Under the pieces are notes generated by a model, which was not told the DNA's origin, did no database searches, and was given only the letters and a program-made list of their open reading frames with translations. This document shows positions 25,338 through 34,874 of a stretch of DNA of 64,000 bases, one piece after another. The DNA comes from Catonia carolina. Lineage: Eukaryota; Arthropoda; Insecta; Hemiptera; Achilidae. Within the stretch, counting starts at the first letter, position 1. Each line of letters begins with the position of its first letter. The position numbers and the translations under genes were made by a program. The DNA is taken from positions 52,785,553 through 52,849,552 of the forward strand of contig JAQMRL010000001.1 in NCBI GenBank assembly GCA_035578175.1. Reading direction: 5' to 3'.

Positions 25338-26010
25338 TTGGTGAAGTGCCAAACAGTCGACTGTGCCACAGTGAAGAGGAGGAGGATTGCGGATATCTTT
25401 GAAAGATGCCCCTATTTTGGCCTCGATAGAATGGAGACATCTGAGAAGATAGGAGATGCACTGTGGAGCCCAAAGCTCTTCATCTCGCAGCGATGCTGCG
25501 AGATGAAGAGAGCTGGAAGTTGGTCGCTCAGTTTGCAGAGAGGGTGATCGAAAAAATGCGGAGGGAGGAGATATCTGGAGGCCAGCGGGATCGCCCTATC
25601 CCACCGTACATGAATCCTGTCCCTATTTCATAAAATAAACTCACCTACTTCCAGAGCTGGCGACGAAAGAAATTAATGAGAGTGACAGAGTGAGTGTTGG
25701 TCGGGGTGACAGAGAGGGGGAATTAGGCTACGATTCCCTTCCACGTCTTGCTGACAGTGTAAATTTTAACCAGACATTTCCCTTGTGTATATTATTATAT
25801 TACAGTTCCGAGAGAGATGTAGGACTTTGCAGTTGTCGGATCAAGTGACCAGGCGGCGGGCTTTTGGTTGGTAGGCAGTTGCGGCCTTCTTGGGACAGAA
25901 CGAGGACGCCTCAGTTGAGACCAACACTACTTCTCATCGTGAGGGAGTGAACATGATCGACAAAATCATTGATCTACGTGGAGATGGTCCCGTGATCAAT
26001 GGCTTTTAAG
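25338..26010 (+). pseudogene. 3' end of an R1-like non-LTR retrotransposon (frameshifted ORF2 C-terminus plus 3' UTR)
   Basis: This block is clearly more GC-rich than its flanks. Its first part encodes RRRIADIFERCPYFGLDR followed, after a 1-nt frame change near 25474, by LHLAAMLRDEESWKLVAQF and ERVIEKMRREE, ending at TAA 25631-25633. A C-terminus with a cysteine-containing CPxF segment and a W-x-x-V-A-x-F-A-x-x-V basic helix is typical of R1/I-type ORF2 proteins; that assignment is from family knowledge and not from an alignment. The rest to about 26010 is a GC-richer tail without coding signal, probably 3' UTR. RT and endonuclease are absent. A perfect 16-bp hairpin sits at the frameshift (listed separately). 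Confidence 0.5.
25476..25510. repeat. Perfect hairpin: 16-bp stem, 3-nt loop
   Basis: CTCTTCATCTCGCAGC (25476-25491) and its exact reverse complement GCTGCGAGATGAAGAG (25495-25510) flank the loop GAT. It lies inside the R1-like coding remnant, immediately downstream of the point where the reading frame changes. Confidence 0.9.
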
Positions 26011-26019
26011 CATTTTCCA

Positions 26020-26260
26020 ATCAAAAATGCTGAGGACAGTTGTCAGCACCTTCATACGTTTCAAATTACACACTCAATACAGATCTTAGCTTCCCTTATA
26101 TGAGTGAAATAATCCACCATACATACAAGCGATTTAAATCAACATTGTAAGACAATAACAACCAACTAATTCGTGATCTGAACTTTTGACATTTACCAGG
26201 TAATCCTACTCATCGGCTCCATAGAAGGTGGATCAAAGATTTGGGATAGATTCACCGGTC
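26020..26260 (+). pseudogene. Jockey-type RT C-terminal relic
   Basis: Translation yields, with frameshifts, VSNYTLNTDL, then SEIIHHTYKRFKS, NQLIRDL and finally LPGNPTHRLHRRWIKDLG. The last piece matches LPGNPQRRLKRQWARDLL, the terminal motif of the intact Jockey frame in this window, so the relic is the extreme C-terminus of a related element. It directly follows the R1-like 3' region at 25338-26010. It is distinctly diverged from the young family. No poly(A) or target-site duplication is recognisable. Confidence 0.7.
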
Positions 26261-26599
26261 ATCTAATTTCTTTTTTCATAGTGTAAATACAAAATATTAA
26301 GCTACGAATAAGTTTATCTTGCAATTTTTAAATTGTCAAAATATTTTTTCAAACATCCTATAAAAGTATTTTTAACAGCCGTAGGCCTATTAGTATAGTA
26401 TATTGACAAAATACTTATTCTTTAAACCACCAGTAATACGGTAAGCAGTAAGGACTTACCAACTGTAGCGCTTTCGTGAATAAAATGCAGATTTTCAGTA
26501 ATTTTTTTAATCTAACATTTAAAATTTAAAACACCCTACTTCCTAATGGCATTCCTTATCTCCCAATACAGGTGTTTGGGAAAATACAAAAATAATATT

Positions 26600-26890
26600 T
26601 TTTTTGCTTTGTGAGATTTACACCGCTTAGTAGTGACCTTTTAGGAGGAAATAGTAAAACTTTTAATTTTTCATTTTCTTACGTGTCATTTATAGAATAC
26701 GGATAGGCCTACCGATTTTTAAAGTTGTGTTGTAAAAATAATGTGTATTGGATTAGGGTAGTCATCAGCTCTTCTTGTTCTTCAAACGGAAGAGACAGAA
26801 AACAAAATGTTTTAGATTTCTGTTCAAACCCTAAGGAAAAGATGTACTGAATTTCAGCTCACCAGGTGATCGGGTAGTTATAGTGCTATC
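26600..26890 (+). repeat. Repeat R, copy 3, decayed
   Basis: It has ACCTTTTAGGAGGAAATAGT, ACCGATTTTTAAAGTTGTG, CAGCTCTTCTTGTTCTTC, then AACCCTAAGGAAAAGATGTA, CTGAATTTCAGCTCACCAGG and TGATCGGGTAGTTA, in the family order. The terminal GAGTCAGTCAGT block is lost. Confidence 0.58.
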
Positions 26891-27465
26891 GCACAGTACG
26901 CATAAAAAATAAAAATATTCTGCATCAACACTTATAAAACTTGCTACTAATACTTTCTTAGATGATTCTATTAACGATCAGTCACACAGCGCAGCTTCAT
27001 AATGAAGTGCAATGAAATCAACACAAACGTACTTCTCAGAGTAATAAATGTGATTATAAATAAGAAACATACTTTCTCAGGTGTCATGACACCTCATCAA
27101 CGATTTACTGGTATATTGACTGCCAACGCTCACCAATAAATGCATATAAATGTTATTTATTTATTTACATGCTTATTATTTATTGATATATTCATATATT
27201 AAAATAATCTAGCATCTATAACTCCCGTCTAATCGTCACTTTCTCTGTAATTTAAATAAGCCTTCCTGAATAATATAATTCCCAGTGACAACGATGAACT
27301 CAACTTCTTAGTTAAGAGTTACTCTTCCCCTAATCACATCGACTGAGTGTTTACGACGAAGTTATAACTTTACACGATGTAATTATAAATTTTTATTAGG
27401 TAATAAAAAATTTTAAATTAGTTTACTCTTTTCAAGCAAACAAAATAGTGGTTTTTTTTACCTCC

Positions 27466-27632
27466 TCCGTAGCGTAGTGACTAGCGCGCTAGCCTACAAA
27501 GCGAAATGTCCCGGGTTTGATTCAGAACTAGTCTGGAAACTTTAACACGTTAAAACCTACCACAGTAACAAAACCCACAGTAGTCGCTGATGACCAACTT
27601 ATCGAAGCAACTTTAAATAAACTAAAAAAAAT
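27466..27632 (+). mobile_element. SINE-2, tRNA-derived, near full length
   Basis: The head has the A box TAGCGTAGTGACTAGCGCGC and the B box CCGGGTTTGATTC. The body GTCTGGAAACTTTAACACGT is followed by a tail with GTAGTCGCTGATGACCAACT and AACTTTAAATAAAC, then an A-run. It is the best-preserved member of a family with at least seven recognisable copies in this window. It lies 70 bp from an inverted copy. Confidence 0.82.
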
Positions 27633-27702
27633 ATTATTTATACAACAAATGATTTTTTTGTACAGAATTTAGCTAAATTAACCTAAAACCATTTCGGGGA
27701 GT

Positions 27703-27875
27703 TAACATTTTTTTAGTTTACTTAAAATCACATAATTATCTTGGTCATTAGCTAATACTTTTGGGTTAAGTAACGTTGGGGTAAAACGTGTAATAATTTT
27801 TCAGACCCTAGCAGGATATCAAACCTGGGACCTTCCGCTTTGCAGTGTAGTACGTTCACTGGACCATGAAGGCAG
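27703..27875 (-). mobile_element. SINE-2, inverted copy
   Basis: The minus strand reads GTCCAGTGAACGTACTACAC (A box region), CCCAGGTTTGATATCC (B box), GGTCTGAAAAATTATTACAC and a tail with TAGCTAATGACCAAGATAA and TTTTAAGTAAACTAAAAAAA. Every block has its counterpart in 27466-27632, with more substitutions, so it is older than that copy. Confidence 0.78.
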
Positions 27876-27879
27876 TCTC

Positions 27880-28925
27880 AAATGTTACGTTTACATTAAC
27901 TAGGTTTAGTTAAATTTATAGTACAGAACACCATCACTTAGTGTTAATAATCAGCATTGCAGTTTATTGGAAAAAAACAAAAAGTTAAACTTGCAGAGAT
28001 ACAATGTAAAACTGTATAGAAATAATAGTTTAAAGACTATTTATAATAATTCTAAATTAAATTTAAGCGTGAAAATAAAAATTTATAATAATATAAAGAA
28101 ACCTATCTGAATCCAACTTATCGATGAAGCTGCAAAATAAACACTATTTCAAAAATATAAGCTTTCCATCAATTTAAATTCTTTAGAGCAATTATTAAAA
28201 GTGTCCCTCACTACATTTAAATTCAATCCATCACAAAGATTTAAATGTCCCCTTTTGTGAATGAAGTTACTCGATCGACGTCTTAAACATCTCGTAGCCA
28301 ATAAGACGCCCACATCTGAATTATTTAGTACAATAGCTACGAAAAATAAACATGCCACAAACAAGAAGATCATAAAGAAGAAGGAGTCGTGGGAGTAAAA
28401 AAAACTATAATATTACTAGAAGATATAATGGTTTTAAGGAAATAACTAAGTTCACATTTTGTCCTTCAAAATCTTTTTACTGCAAAATTAAAAATATAGA
28501 AAACGTGATCCAAATATTAAAAAATTTTGAATTTAAAAAGCATACAACGTATTACGTAGACTCGCAAGAATATTTAAAGGTGAGATATTCTAAGTAACTT
28601 AACCACATAACCAACCTTGATGTGTCAAAGAAAATGGAAAACCAACAACCCTAGAATAATTTCTGCATACTTTTAACAGTTTCACACCAATGGATATTTC
28701 AGTCCAGTTTAATCAATGTGACGTATGGTTAATAAAATAAAACTGATTGGTTTACCGTTTATTCCCAGTATACTTAAAGAAATATTTCGACTGATTAAAA
28801 ATTATGCAACGTGATTAAAATTACACCACAAAAATTCTTATAAAATGTATACAATACATTTTACACCTACTGTACACATAGTACATTTATATTGTACGAT
28901 TTTTATCAAAACAATCACAATTAAA
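27880..28925. other. AT-rich stretch, no feature seen
   Basis: One 74-codon minus-strand frame (28149-28373) without a domain or repeat partner. Treated as chance. Confidence 0.5.
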
Positions 28926-28929
28926 AAAT

Positions 28930-29345
28930 ATGGTGTGAAATATTCACACGACTTTCTCTTGCCAATGTAGATAATAAACAATATAACCTATGTTTAAGTA
29001 TAAGTAAACAATCTAATATGAAAAACATAAGCTAATTTTAATCATAAGAATGACGCTAAATAAAAATCAACCTCTGTTCGACTTAAAAATACGGAAAATC
29101 ACTGAATGACGCTAAACTAGGCCTGTAGAAAAAAATTTGAAATAAAAGTTTTCGATTTTTATATTTTCTATAACGTTGATTATATAGGCTACACCTTTAT
29201 CATAAAATCCACACTAAGGCCGCAATCTTCAAAAATCCTGTTTTTTACCAATTTCGACGAGAAAATACATAAAAATCACTAATTGACGCTTTTAATTAAA
29301 GCAGTTAATTAAGTTTTGAAATTTTCTGTTAAAATAGGGTTAATA
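28930..29345 (+). repeat. Repeat E, copy 1
   Basis: A direct-repeat partner of 59970-60470. Shared blocks include TGGTGTGAAATATTCACACG, ACTTTCTCTTGCCAATG, CAATATAACCTA, TACGGAAAATCACTGAATGA, CGCTAAACTAGG and CACTAAGGCCGCAATCTTC. An AAATCACT...GACGCT block recurs at about 29096 and 29273, indicating an internal unit of about 177 bp. Confidence 0.72.
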
Positions 29346-29558
29346 CTTTTTTCATTTTGGAGGAAAGTTTTATGTAAATGGTTACGTTAATTACAGCTGT
29401 AGTTATCAAATAACTTATTTGAAAGGTTTCAATTTAATTTACAAAAACCTAGAGGAAACCATTACCAAAATACGAGGAAACGATTAATTTAGCCTACCAT
29501 CAAAGTTAATTCACTTTGAAGTACATTTGTTTATTTACTTTACTTTTTTAAATTATAT

Positions 29559-31161
29559 CAATTGCCACTAAAAAAATCTCCTGGATATGATTTGATAACG
29601 GCTGAAGTACTACGTGAACTGCCACAAGCAGGAATAACTCTGATTACGCAAATTTTTAATGCTATTTTGCGGACCACCCACTTTCCTATACAGTGGAAAT
29701 TTTCACAAGTTATCATGTTTCATAAAGAAAATAAACCAATCCACGAACCATCTTCTTACAGGCCCATCAGTTTACTTTCAACAGTTTCAAAATTATTCGA
29801 AAAACTTTTACTCCCAAGACTGCTTATATTTGTAGAAGACCAAGGTATAATCCCTAATCATCAATTTGGGTTCCGTCGACGGCACAGCACAATTCATCAA
29901 CTACACAGAATCGTTGATCAAATTGCCTCTGGCTTTGAACAAAAAAAATATGTAAGTGCCGTCTTCTTTGATGTTTGCGCAGCGTTTGATAAAGTTTGGC
30001 ATCAAGGTCTGCGATATAAATTAAGAAAATTCTTGCCAGATGCCTATTTCTTAATCATCAGCTCCTTTTTAACGGACAGATTTTTTCAAGTAAAACATAA
30101 CACGGCTCTGTCTGACTACAAACAAATCGTCGCTGGTGTTCCACAAGGATCAATCTTGTCGCCACTGCTTTACAGCATCTATACATCAGATCTACCTGCA
30201 TCTGCTAACACCACCTTAGCGACTTATGCTGACGATACAGTCATCCTTTCTTCTGATGTAAAGCCAGAAGCAGCAAGTAATAATTTACAAAGTCACATTA
30301 ACTTTTTAAATTATTGGTTAAAAATCTGGAGGATCCAATTCAACGCTTCAAAATCAGTGCATGTCACCTTTTCTCTCCGGAAAGGCGAATGTCCTCAACT
30401 ATTCCTCGACAATAAACCGATACCACAACGACAAAAAGTTAAATACCTTGGACTTCACTTTGACAAGAGACTCACCTGGGCGACTCATATAAAAACCAAA
30501 AGACTGACTTTGAACTCCAAATTGAAAGAACTATTTCGACTTCTTGGACGCCGCTCTTCACTGACTCTAAAATCTAAACTATTACTATACAAAGTTTATC
30601 TCAAACCAATATGGACCTATGGACTACAAATTTATGGCACAGCTAAACCGAGCAATCTACAAAAATTACAAGCCTTTCAGTCAAAATGCCTACGTTTAAT
30701 CACCTGCGCACCTTTTTATGTCAACAACAAAATTCTACATGACGACCTTAATATTCCGTTCATAAGTGAAGTAGTTAAGTCCAGCTACAGTGTTTTTCAC
30801 AGAAAATTGCATGATCACCCCAACGAATTAATCACCAAACTATCGGATGCATCACTACCAGGAAATCCGCAGCGCAGGTTGAAACGTCAATGGGCCAGAG
30901 ATCTTCTATAAAGTGATTTATTTTATTTTTCTTTCTTCTTGTTTTTCTTATGTTGTTATTTATCATTCATGTATCATGAACTTTATTTCATAGAACATAT
31001 ACCAATGGGTATCACTGTTCTTTTTCATTTATTTATTTTTATTTATTTTTTTTTATTTTTTTTTTCCTTGTCATCCTTTGTTTATTGTCATCTAATTTGC
31101 TCGTTGTATCGTAGTATATAGTTGCAAATAAAGTTATTAAAGTTAAAAAAAAAAAAAAAAA
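29559..31161 (+). mobile_element. 5'-truncated Jockey-clade non-LTR retrotransposon, young copy (J1)
   Basis: A LINE-type insertion containing the RT-coding 3' part of an element, a 3' UTR of about 250 bp, an AATAAA-type signal shortly before the end, and a poly(A) run. The 5' end is cut inside the RT domain, so the endonuclease, ORF1 and promoter are missing. The 9-bp sequence AAATTATAT lies immediately before the 5' end (29550-29558) and again after the poly(A) (31162-31170), as expected of a target-site duplication from target-primed reverse transcription; the leading A residues are ambiguous with the tail. It nearly matches the copies at 33064-33540 and 49150-50349 where they overlap, so the family was active recently. 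It can be judged dead as an autonomous unit because of the 5' truncation. Confidence 0.93.
29562..30911 (+). CDS. Reverse transcriptase C-terminal part of Jockey-type ORF2 (N-terminally truncated)
   Basis: An open frame of 449 residues. It has no genuine start: the frame enters from the truncated 5' junction and the first listed codon is TTG. It encodes the RT of a Jockey-clade element. In order: the SPGYD region (residues 6-10), SYRPISLL (65-72), FGFRRRHST (102-110), the first catalytic aspartate in FFDVCAAFD (135-143), VPQGS (193-197), the catalytic YADD box (222-225), KYLGLHFDKRLTW (294-306) and the Jockey-typical thumb and C-terminal part around LKPIWTYG (347-354). No RNase H domain follows, as is usual in Jockey. 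There is no frameshift or stop across 1.35 kb of AT-rich DNA, so the insertion is recent or at least little decayed. The apparent frame at 30939-31121 downstream is only U-rich 3' UTR. Expression as protein is unlikely without a promoter. Confidence 0.93.
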   Translation: MPLKKSPGYDLITAEVLRELPQAGITLITQIFNAILRTTHFPIQWKFSQVIMFHKENKPIHEPSSYRPISLLSTVSKLFEKLLLPRLLIFVEDQGIIPNHQFGFRRRHSTIHQLHRIVDQIASGFEQKKYVSAVFFDVCAAFDKVWHQGLRYKLRKFLPDAYFLIISSFLTDRFFQVKHNTALSDYKQIVAGVPQGSILSPLLYSIYTSDLPASANTTLATYADDTVILSSDVKPEAASNNLQSHINFLNYWLKIWRIQFNASKSVHVTFSLRKGECPQLFLDNKPIPQRQKVKYLGLHFDKRLTWATHIKTKRLTLNSKLKELFRLLGRRSSLTLKSKLLLYKVYLKPIWTYGLQIYGTAKPSNLQKLQAFQSKCLRLITCAPFYVNNKILHDDLNIPFISEVVKSSYSVFHRKLHDHPNELITKLSDASLPGNPQRRLKRQWARDLL

Positions 31162-31171
31162 AAATTATATA

Positions 31172-32585
31172 TCACTAATGATCGACAATAACTTACATTT
31201 TTAAATTCACACAATACGGTATTAAGAAAAAAACGTTGTTTAATGAATTTAGTGATTGTGGTACTGGATCAACCCGTTAAACCATAGTCTGTTGTCAGTT
31301 GTCCATAATGTATGGCTGTTATAATCTAAAGAATCCGTAGACATACTGTAAAGCGTAATGCATAATCACCGCCTTGATCAGCCACGTTGAAGACACTGCC
31401 TAATATGTAGTATAATACGTTTATAATAATTTTTGGCAAACTAAGTAGGCCGATGCCCTACTTCTGTAGTAAAATCCATACAGTAGTTTTTATCACACAT
31501 AATTAGCAAATTAAATGAAATTTTATGCAAGTACTTATACTGCCAATAAATACTACAAAAAACCTTTCAAAATGCATAATAAATTATAAAAATATACAGA
31601 TCTCACTAGGTCACATCTCACTAGGTACGGAATTAATCGAAGAATAGAGCGCTAACTATAATACAAACCCAAAAGAGCTCGAATATCTTTAGCACAAATG
31701 TTGAGGTACAAGACATTTAGTTCATTGTACATAAATCCTCCAGCATTAAGTGGAAGGTTTGAGAGAAACCAGCTACTACTAGCTATTTCGAACTGTTTCT
31801 AACAAGAATAAAAATACACTAAGCATCAACAACACCAGGAACTACAAAAGATTGAGAAGGACACGGTATAAACATAACACCATGGTCTTAGTCAACAAAG
31901 GATATTTATTCGATTATTTTATTAAAATATTTTCTCAGAGGTCGAAAAGAAAAGAGGTCGTTAAGGAATCCCTCAGAAATTCAGATATTTTCGACTGTTT
32001 AAAAAATTGAAGTAATAAACAACCAAAAACTGTCTGCTTTTTACCAGACAGGGAATGTCTCATATTAAATCAGTCTTATGGAAATAGCCGGTGTAAAAGT
32101 TTTAAAAAGATAAACAGTCTTTTGGAACATTTGACAAACGATTTAAAATAAACTATTTGGATTAGCCAGCGTTAATCTTTTAATCACATTTAATTACTCT
32201 TTACTTTTCCTGGAACCAAAAACGTAACCAATATTTGATTAGTCAGCTTAAACACAAAATTAATGACTGTTATTAAAAACTCATTCGATAAATTAATTTA
32301 ATTAAGATGGATTAATTTCTTTAAAGTATTTCCAATTTGCTGACGATAATAAATAACTTATTTCTTATTTAACATAATGTTGAAATATCTGTAGTTTTGT
32401 AATGTCCTTCGATTCTGAATTAGGAGTTACAAAAAACATCAAAATTACTTATCTGGTCCTTTGTAGCCTACAATTAACACAGAGCAGTACATGAATAATT
32501 TCTGTAATTTAATTAGTGCAGTAGTACAGACCAATTATAATTTTCTAATAATTTAACATACTAAAATGTCAATACATCTGAAAAC
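31172..32585. other. AT-rich stretch between the Jockey copy and SINE-1, no feature seen
   Basis: No frame over 60 codons. A small direct repeat CATCTCACTAGGT-like (about 31600-31625) is the only structure noted. Confidence 0.5.
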
Positions 32586-32597
32586 AAACAATAGTGA

Positions 32598-32780
32598 GCC
32601 GGCCGCATTGGCGCAGTTGGTAACGTGCTCGCCTCTCATCATGCGGTCCTGGGTTCGAATCCCACTCAGGCATGGCATATTTTCATACGTTACAAAAAAA
32701 TCATTTCATCCTCATCACACACAGTTACACCCCAACGTCGTCGCTAATGACCTTGTAGTTGATGCGACGTTAAAAAAAAA
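32598..32780 (+). mobile_element. SINE-1, tRNA-derived, full length, tail type A
   Basis: A 183-bp SINE with a tRNA-like head carrying RNA polymerase III promoter boxes: A box TGGCGCAGTTGGTAACGTGC and B box GGGTTCGAATCCC. A unique body (CATATTTTCATACGTTAC...TCATTTCATCC) and a 3' tail with CCCCAACGTCGTCGCTAATG and GCGACGTT end in a short A-run. The 10-bp sequence ACAATAGTGA stands on both sides (32588-32597 and 32781-32790): a perfect target-site duplication, hence a young insertion. The head resembles elongator tRNA-Met (GCGCAGTTGG, CTCAT at the anticodon-loop position), which is an inference. It is not a functional tRNA, because the anticodon stem does not pair. The open frame 32566-32787 is a shadow of this SINE. 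Confidence 0.93.
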
Positions 32781-33063
32781 ACAATAGTGAATTTAAAGCA
32801 TTTGTTACGGAATATTTTATTTCAATTTTTTTTTTTTTGAAAAGACATAAACTAACAAGTGACAACCGATTCTAACATAAAAATATTACAACAATACAAA
32901 ATATTTAGACGTCTCTTTCCTTTAAAATAACAATTTATGTAAACTAACAAAGTAAATATATTTACTTTTTAATAAATACATAGAAATTATTAATTACAAA
33001 AATGTTAAATTATGGTTCAACAAATAGATTGTCACCAGTTGTATTTCCTCTGTTAGATATTCA

Positions 33064-33540
33064 GTCAAAATGCCTACGTTTAATCACCTGCGCACCTTTT
33101 TATGTCAACAACAAAATTCTACATGACGACCTTAATATTCCGTTCATAAGTGAAGTAGTTAAGTCCAGCTACAGTGTTTTTCACAGAAAATTGCATGATC
33201 ACCCCAACGAATTAATCACCAAACTATCGGATGCATCACTACCAGGAAATCCGCAGCGCAGGTTGAAACGTCAATGGGCCAGAGATCTTCTATAAAGTGA
33301 TTTATTTTATTTTTCTTTCTTCTTTTTTTTCTTATGTTGTTATTTATCATTCATGTATCATGAACTTTATTTCATAGAACATATACCAATGGGTATCACT
33401 GTTCTTTTTCATTTATTTATTTTTTTTTATTTTTTTTTTTCCTTGTCATCCTTTGTTTACTGTCATCTAATTTGCTCGTTGTATCGTAGTATATAGTTGC
33501 AAATAAAGTTATTAAAGTTAAAAAAAAAAAAAAAAAAAAA
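33064..33540 (+). mobile_element. Short 3' fragment of the same Jockey family (J2)
   Basis: This copy contains only the last 76 or so codons of the RT frame (from FQSKCLRL-like sequence to the terminal RDLL), the 3' UTR and a poly(A) tail. It is nearly identical to the 3' end of the copy at 29559-31161; the differences seen are mainly in T-run lengths and single bases in the UTR. The 8-bp sequence GATATTCA occurs directly before it (33056-33063) and directly after the poly(A) (33541-33548), a clear target-site duplication. The 97-residue open frame from 33002 is a chance fusion of flanking DNA to the LINE frame, not a gene. Confidence 0.93.
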
Positions 33541-33671
33541 GATATTCACATCTTGAATAAATCAGGAACTAAAATTGAACATTGACGAAACACAAAAAAA
33601 TAATTCTTTAATCAAGGATAATTAATTTATAACATAAGGGGGAAATGAAAAAAGTAGAATCTTGTTTTATT

Positions 33672-33905
33672 CCACCGCGAGCCAGGTGTTTAACAGCTGA
33701 TTTTAGGGGAACAAGGATCCGTGGTTCGAATCCTAGTAAACTTTTAAATGGATCTGAATAATAAACAGTGGTTACTGGTGTACTTTGATGCATGGGGTTC
33801 AATAAACTATACTCTTTCAGGAATGGTCGGCCTGATTCTGTATAGGAGAACATTTTACACCTCATTTACACATCACACATATCATCATCTCATTGCGTCA
33901 TAGGT
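33672..33905 (+). mobile_element. SINE-3, tRNA-like, copy 1
   Basis: A B-box motif in CCGTGGTTCGAATCCTAG follows a degraded head. The body is shared with the copy at 44095-44295: GTGGTTACTGGTGTACTTTG, GGTTCAATAAACTATACTCT, AGGAATGGTCGGCCTGATTC, ACACCTCATTTACAC and CATCTCATTGCGTCA. The 3' end is uncertain. The minus-strand open frame 33608-33865 is a shadow crossing it. Confidence 0.65.
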
Positions 33906-34104
33906 TGCTTATCGTTCTTGAAATAAACAAATTGCAACATAGGGCCTACACACATTAAGGATTAAAAAATTTTATTTTGCCGCAAATTTAAGCCAACTTC
34001 CGTTAACAGGTTAAAACATAAATCATGGCGCAATTCGTACCTTTCGTAATTCGTATTTTGAACTTCAGAACTACAAAAATACAAGAATATTATATGAAAC
34101 CTTA

Positions 34105-34475
34105 TTGACTCACAAATTCTCTAACTTCCCTAACACTTACGCAGCGAAATTCGGCATATTTCTACCTTAGGGATTTAACAGACAATTAAAGTACTTTCGC
34201 TTAAAGAGTAAAACGAGTGTGACAAGCTTAAAACAATTCAAGGCATTATTTCTATACCTTTCCAAAAATGTATAGTTCTAAAAATCGGCCTGAGTATTAT
34301 CTATTAATACGTACATAAAATAAGCCTTCTAAATACCGACCATTTTGGCCCCTAAAGAACTGAAAAGAAGTGTAACAACGCTTCAGCAATAATATTACCT
34401 CCAGATTTCTCCAAAGAGCTGTAGATCTGAAAATCACCATTAAAGTGATACCTTTTTAAATAAACCAACACAATC
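34105..34475 (-). repeat. Repeat R, copy 6
   Basis: The plus strand reads TTGACTCACAAATTCTCTAA, CTTCCCTAACACTTACGCAG, CGAAATTCGGC and later CTCCAAAGAGCTGTAGATCT followed by GAAAATCACCATTAA: the inverted family order. It is directly followed by a Jockey relic. Confidence 0.6.
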
Positions 34476-34504
34476 CAACAACGGAGGAAATTAAGAATGT
34501 TCCT

Positions 34505-34870
34505 ATATAAGCCTACCGCGACAGCCAAAACTCCGACTTCAGCTAAACTTACTGGTACATAAATGTTTCTTCAAACCAATCTGGGTTTATGGTGGTAAAT
34601 TTACAGCGTTGTAAAACAATCCGCACTGGAAAATATTCAATGATTTCAATCCGTTATTTGGACATATATCTGAAACTACCATCTTCGTTACCAATCATAC
34701 ATAGCGCCATGATTTATGTGCCCCATACTTCAACGACACATCACATCAATACACTTGCATCCAAAAATTTACCCGAAAATTCCCAAAAAAGACTAAAACA
34801 ACGTACTGAAATTCTAAAATTTGTCAATTTGTTGTATAGTTTCAAGCATCGTAAAAATTCATTCACCGTT
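34505..34870 (+). pseudogene. Decayed Jockey-type RT thumb and C-terminus
   Basis: Frames spread over several registers include NLLVHKCFFKPIWVYGGKF, matching the LLLYKVYLKPIWTYGLQ region of the Jockey RT, and near the end LPENSQKRLKQ, matching the LPGNPQRRLKRQ terminal motif. The 96-residue open frame at 34589-34879 covers the last part by chance. Many stops and frameshifts lie between the motifs, so this is an old insertion. It follows directly on a reverse copy of repeat R. Confidence 0.65.
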
Positions 34871-34874
34871 GTGG

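Noticed and set aside
30939..31121. 60-codon F/L/I-rich frame after the RT gene (and 49096-49332 in the inverted copy)
   Set aside because: It is the T-rich 3' UTR of the Jockey element.
32598..32670. Functional tRNA gene
   Set aside because: A and B boxes are present but the anticodon stem does not pair and no acceptor stem closes; the unit has a SINE body and target-site duplication.
32566..32787. 73-codon frame with SWVRIPLRH-like sequence
   Set aside because: This peptide is the translation of the tRNA B box in SINE-1; a frequent false gene in animal genomes.
33608..33865. 85-codon minus-strand frame
   Set aside because: Antisense of SINE-3; the FEPRIL piece is the inverted B box.
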